Assembly: GCA_947165285.1 (NCBI GenBank)
Contig: CAMUZS010000001.1
Span: forward strand, 124,001-188,000
Reading direction: 5' to 3'
Origin: an uncultured Mycoplasmatota bacterium
GTDB taxonomy: Bacteria; Bacillota_I; Bacilli_A; RF39; UBA660
Length of the DNA stretch: 64,000 nt
Each line of letters opens with the position of its first letter. The stretch's first letter is position 1. The notes beneath the pieces are model-generated. The model had not been told where the DNA came from. It worked only from the letters and a program-made list of their open reading frames with translations, and did not search any database. Below, in pieces: positions 61,299-64,000 of this stretch. Made by a program: the position numbers and the translations under genes.

Positions 61299-63057
61299 AT
61301 AATGAAATACTTATCCCAATTATGCATATTATTAATACTATATATTTTATAAAATCATTTTTATTTGTATCTGGTAAATACTCTTCCTTATAACTATAAT
61401 TATAATTTTCTTCATTAGTTTTTTCTTCTTCTAAATCATTAATAACTTCATTTGAATTATTAATAATATTATTTTGTTTATTTATAATATTAATATTACT
61501 AATATTTTCTAATACTATTTTTTCTTGTACATTTTGTAATATATATTTTTCATTAACACTTTGTTGATTAATATAATAAATTCCTAATTTTAAATTATTA
61601 AATGAAACAACACCATTTTTATCTGTTTTATCACATTTAATTAAGTTTTTATTTTCATCATATAAGCATATTTTGCTATCTTCTATATAATTCTCTTCTT
61701 CATCTTTTACAATTACATTAATTTCACCTTTTTTTAAAGTATTAATCAATCTAAAATTTATCTTATTTGATGAATAATCTAATAAATTAAAATTAAAATC
61801 ATTAATATAATTATAGTTTTTTTTACCAGATATTTGTTTAAGTGTATATGTTCCTATTCCTATATTAATGCTTGCTTTTCCTTCGCTATTAGTTACCATT
61901 TCAAATTCTTTATTATCATCTTTTATTAAAAACTTTGCATTTTCTTCATCTATACATATATCATCTAAACAATATTCTTTTTTTATATTTATTTCTTTAC
62001 TTAATTTTTCTACATCAATATTCTTATTTTGTATATCACTATTAATATTTATTTCATATATATTTTTATCTTCTTTAAAAGAACAACCATAACTAATTTG
62101 TTTTAAATAATACTTTCCATATGCTAAATCATTTATTTCAAAATGACTTAATTCTTCAATATTAAATTCATTTAATAAGTTATTATTAATATCATATAAT
62201 CCATATTTAGTAACATCTTCTTTACTACAATTACTATAATAATTATTTAATATATTAAAATCTAATATTAATTTACCCGTATTAATAGTTATATTATAAG
62301 TTAAATTATATTTAATTAAATTATCTACTTGTAATACTCTTTGATATCCATCAAGTAAATAAAATGATGAATAATTATCATTTCCAAAGTATATTTTATA
62401 AGATTTTGTTCCTTTAAATGATTTTTTTAATATTAACTGTGAGTTTTGATTTATTTGTAAATCATCAGTATCTAATGATAATTCAAATGATGAATTTAAA
62501 CCATCTACTATTTTTGGAACATCATATGTAGTATTAATATTTACTACTTTATTCATATTTAAAAAATTATTTGCTAAATTTTGTATTTCAGTTACCATAT
62601 ATTCATTAGTATTTACTCTATTTCCATTTAATTTATCTGTAAAATAAATATTAGATGTTGGTTCCATGGCTCTCCATATAGCTATTTGAGTAGCAGCATA
62701 CCACTCAGGTGCAATATGACCTGAATATCCATAACCATAATATGCAAGTAAATTTATATATTCCCATTTATCTTCATCAATACTTAAAATATTATGATCA
62801 ATTGATGAATACTTTTTATAATAATTATCTAAAGTAATATTAATAAACGGATCTAAACAATATGCATATTTATTATTACTTTCATCAATAATAAATTGTG
62901 CCTGCATATATTTAACTACACCATTTGGTGATTCTTTTTTTAAATAAATATTATTTATATAATCTCCGGCTTTAAATTTAATAGAATCAGCATTTACTTT
63001 AGTTATAGCTATTATCATTATTATTAGTAAAAATAATATTTTTCTTATATATTTCAT
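61273..63057 (-). CDS. thioester-domain surface adhesin with Cna-B repeats and LPDTN sorting signal
   Basis: 594 residues. Signal peptide (about 1-23), then a thioester domain with Cys67 in KYAYCLDP and Gln124 in YAATQIAIWRA, the pair that forms the internal thioester used for covalent host binding. Cna-B-like prealbumin domains follow (about 350-440 and 445-540, GKASINIGIGTYTLKQISG, GVVSFNNLKLGIYYINQQ). The end has EEYLPDTNKNDFIKY and a membrane helix. GGAGGAT precedes the ATG. It is coupled to the sortase gene. Confidence 0.9.
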   Translation of the reverse strand: MKYIRKILFLLIIMIIAITKVNADSIKFKAGDYINNIYLKKESPNGVVKYMQAQFIIDESNNKYAYCLDPFINITLDNYYKKYSSIDHNILSIDEDKWEYINLLAYYGYGYSGHIAPEWYAATQIAIWRAMEPTSNIYFTDKLNGNRVNTNEYMVTEIQNLANNFLNMNKVVNINTTYDVPKIVDGLNSSFELSLDTDDLQINQNSQLILKKSFKGTKSYKIYFGNDNYSSFYLLDGYQRVLQVDNLIKYNLTYNITINTGKLILDFNILNNYYSNCSKEDVTKYGLYDINNNLLNEFNIEELSHFEINDLAYGKYYLKQISYGCSFKEDKNIYEININSDIQNKNIDVEKLSKEINIKKEYCLDDICIDEENAKFLIKDDNKEFEMVTNSEGKASINIGIGTYTLKQISGKKNYNYINDFNFNLLDYSSNKINFRLINTLKKGEINVIVKDEEENYIEDSKICLYDENKNLIKCDKTDKNGVVSFNNLKLGIYYINQQSVNEKYILQNVQEKIVLENISNINIINKQNNIINNSNEVINDLEEEKTNEENYNYSYKEEYLPDTNKNDFIKYIVLIICIIGISISLYVEAKENI

Positions 63058-63120
63058 CTATCCTCCATAGAAATCCCTCTATTATATATATATAAGATAA
63101 ATATTAAATTTCCTTTTTAA

Positions 63121-63147
63121 ATAAAAAAAGAACTTAAAAAGTTCTTT
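63121..63147 (-). terminator. intrinsic terminator of tRNA-Leu
   Basis: Nine-bp stem AAAGAACTT/AAGTTCTTT with a three-base loop and T-run on the minus strand, ten bases past the tRNA CCA end. Confidence 0.9.
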
Positions 63148-63157
63148 AATTATAATA

Positions 63158-63242
63158 TGGTGCGGGTAAAGGGACTTGAACCCCCACTCCGTTAGGAACT
63201 AGATCCTAAGTCTAGCGCGTCTACCAGTTCCGCCATACCCGC
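63158..63242 (-). tRNA. tRNA-Leu (UAG)
   Basis: Minus strand sequence starting GCGGGTATGGCGGAACTGGT folds as a class II tRNA: acceptor stem GCGGGTA/TACCCGC-type pairing, anticodon stem CTAGA/TCTAG with loop CTTAGGA (anticodon TAG), a long variable arm (about 14 bases), T arm GGGGTTCAAGTC and an encoded CCA. It reads CUN leucine codons. Confidence 0.96.
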
Positions 63243-63265
63243 AGGTAATTTTTATTACATTCAAA

Positions 63266-63294
63266 ATAATAACACGTTTTTATCTTGTTTGCAA
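63266..63294 (-). promoter_or_regulatory. promoter of tRNA-Leu
   Basis: Minus strand TTGCAA (63289-63294), 17-base spacer, TATTAT (63266-63271), ending about 23 bases before the tRNA. Confidence 0.75.
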
Positions 63295-63308
63295 CTAAAA
63301 AATTAAAG

Positions 63309-63337
63309 TTGCATTTAAATTTTATTTATGATATTAT
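63309..63337 (+). promoter_or_regulatory. promoter of the SLT hydrolase gene
   Basis: TTGCAT (63309-63314), 17-base spacer, TATTAT (63332-63337) on the plus strand. It faces away from the tRNA-Leu promoter. Confidence 0.7.
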
Positions 63338-63343
63338 GGGTAT

Positions 63344-63371
63344 GCTCGTGTTCTAAAAAATAGGTACGAGC
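63344..63371 (+). promoter_or_regulatory. 5' leader hairpin
   Basis: GCTCGT/ACGAGC six-bp stem with a 16-base loop at the likely transcription start of the SLT gene. It could protect the 5' end of the mRNA or take part in control; no known riboswitch is recognised. Confidence 0.45.
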
Positions 63372-63394
63372 TTAGAAAAGGATGTAAAATTAAA

Positions 63395-63832
63395 ATGAAA
63401 AAATTATTTGCAGCTGGGGTATTGGTTATCATGATAATTTTCTCATTAAGTACAACTAAAGAACAACAAATTAAAAATACCAACACTTCATATGCTATAT
63501 CATATACTAAAAGCATTAAATATAGTAAAAAACAACTTAAATCATATGCAAAAAAATTAGTATTAAATAAATACGGATGGAGTATTAGTGATTATAGTGC
63601 CTTAGTAAAATTATGGAATAAAGAATCTGGATGGAAAGCTACTGCACATAATAAAAAATCAGGTGCTCATGGAATACCTCAAGCTTTACCTGCAAAAAAA
63701 ATGAAAAGTGCTGGAAGTGATTATTACACTAACGGAAAAACACAAATCAGATGGGGATTAAAATATATTTTAGGAAGATATGGATCTCCATTAAAAGCGT
63801 GGTCTCATTCTAAGAAAAAAGGTTGGTATTAA
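63395..63832 (+). CDS. secreted SLT/aggregation-promoting-factor-like murein hydrolase
   Basis: 145 residues: signal peptide (about 1-22, KKLFAAGVLVIMIIFSLSTT), a short Lys-rich linker, then a lysozyme-like domain. Typical blocks are LVKLWNKESGWKATAHNKKS (with the catalytic Glu in KESGW), GAHGIPQALPAKKM and QIRWGLKYILGRYGSP...W. This is the APF/SLT domain of Gram-positive bacteria, which remodels peptidoglycan. AAAGGATG precedes the ATG. Confidence 0.9.
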   Translation: MKKLFAAGVLVIMIIFSLSTTKEQQIKNTNTSYAISYTKSIKYSKKQLKSYAKKLVLNKYGWSISDYSALVKLWNKESGWKATAHNKKSGAHGIPQALPAKKMKSAGSDYYTNGKTQIRWGLKYILGRYGSPLKAWSHSKKKGWY

Positions 63833-63833
63833 A

Positions 63834-63866
63834 AAAGTTCTAGAGTTAATCTAGAACTTTTATTTT
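63834..63866 (+). terminator. intrinsic terminator of the SLT gene
   Basis: Perfect 11-bp stem AAAGTTCTAGA/TCTAGAACTTT with a five-base loop and T-rich tail. It starts two bases past the stop and may also stop the convergent tRNA transcript. Confidence 0.92.
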
Positions 63867-63871
63867 ATCAG

Positions 63872-63948
63872 TGGTGGACCCTGTAGGACTCGAACCTACG
63901 ACCGCCCGGTTATGAGCCGGATGCTCTAACCAACTGAGCTAAGGGTCC
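63872..63948 (-). tRNA. tRNA with CAU anticodon, probably tRNA-Ile2
   Basis: Minus strand GGACCCTTAGCTCAGTTGGT... folds with acceptor GGACCCT/AGGGTCC, anticodon loop CTCATAA (CAT), GGTTCGAGTCC T arm and encoded CCA. The GGACC-U-U start and CCGGCUCAUAACCGG stem are like the Ile2 tRNA of Bacillus and Mycoplasma, in which TilS makes lysidine at C34 so it reads AUA. Elongator Met is the alternative. Confidence 0.9.
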
Positions 63949-63970
63949 ATAAAAACTTACTGACTAATTA

Positions 63971-63999
63971 AATATAACATAATAAATTAATTCTTGCAA
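63971..63999 (-). promoter_or_regulatory. promoter of the CAU tRNA
   Basis: Minus strand TTGCAA (63994-63999), 17-base spacer, TATATT (63971-63976). Same -35 as the tRNA-Leu promoter. Confidence 0.65.
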
Positions 64000-64000
64000 T

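Noticed and set aside
63334-63516. Minus-strand 60-codon frame across the SLT leader and signal peptide
   Set aside because: It is antisense to a well-supported gene and has no ribosome-binding site; the signal-peptide DNA gives it a hydrophobic look.
1-64000. Mycoplasma-type genetic code (TGA as Trp)
   Set aside because: Trp is TGG in conserved positions, and TGA ends the kinase-like gene at 39102 and the gene at 53850.
1-64000. CRISPR array, prophage or insertion sequence
   Set aside because: No regular direct repeats, cas genes, integrase, transposase or phage structural genes are present.

Overview
Window of a very AT-rich (roughly one quarter G+C by eye) bacterial chromosome. Almost every gene is on the minus strand. 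The content points to an uncultured, reduced-genome, spore-forming member of the Bacilli, of the gut RF39/Erysipelotrichia-like type. That placement is inferred from gene content: sigG, cotE, sirA, yqfC/yqfD and ylmC are Bacilli sporulation genes, and the gene order yqfC-yqfD ... ybeY-era-yqzL-recO, dnaG-sigA-trmK, rpsU-yqeY and yneF-sirA matches Bacillus. TGA is used as a stop (for example at 39102 and 53850) and Trp is TGG, so this is not the Mycoplasma code.

Layout. 1-6.3 kb: 5' part of transketolase, a P-loop ATPase, an UgtP-like glycosyltransferase, a rhomboid protease, rluD, lspA and ylmC. 6.4-11.4 kb: the forespore sigma factor sigG directly downstream of a Tad-type module (cpaE, cpaF, tadB, tadC) whose ATPase has lost its Walker B glutamate. 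11.5-18.6 kb: yqeY-rpsU, miaB, a second RpoD-like sigma factor with an unusual C-terminal extension, DUF2207 and LemA. 18.6-30 kb: cell-envelope genes (two divergent FemAB-type peptidyltransferases, two DUF5011 polysaccharide deacetylases, two WG/propeller-like anchored proteins), GDPD, hemW and a frameshifted TasA-like gene. 30-37.3 kb: lepA, rseP, khpA, rpsP, cotE, HIT. 37.4-39.9 kb: a T-box-controlled operon with a short alaS. 39.9-46.7 kb: AI-2E-type permease, thiol-redox protein, yneF, sirA and a compact SUF operon (sufC, a 221-aa SufB/D-like protein, sufS, sufU). 46.8-57 kb: a membrane-anchored serpin, recO-yqzL-era-ybeY, VanZ, yqfD-yqfC, a DUF1016/PDDEXK nuclease, a foreign-looking surface protein with a DUF6273-like C terminus, obg and a YqfQ-like protein. 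57-64 kb: trmK, sigA with a duplicated region 1.1, dnaG, a thioester-domain surface protein with an arginine-less sortase, a secreted SLT-type hydrolase and two tRNAs.

Three things stand out. First, the Tad-like module reads directly into sigG, which suggests a sporulation-linked secretion or channel function. Second, many genes end inside their own intrinsic terminator, with the stop codon in the stem or loop of the hairpin. Third, several essential systems are compact or degenerate: short AlaRS, no sufB beside the SUF genes, the inactive-looking CpaF and the sortase without Arg.

There is no CRISPR array, insertion sequence, prophage or rRNA in the window. The longest stretches without an intact gene (27539-27816 and 39639-39851) hold a decayed gene end and a T-box leader.
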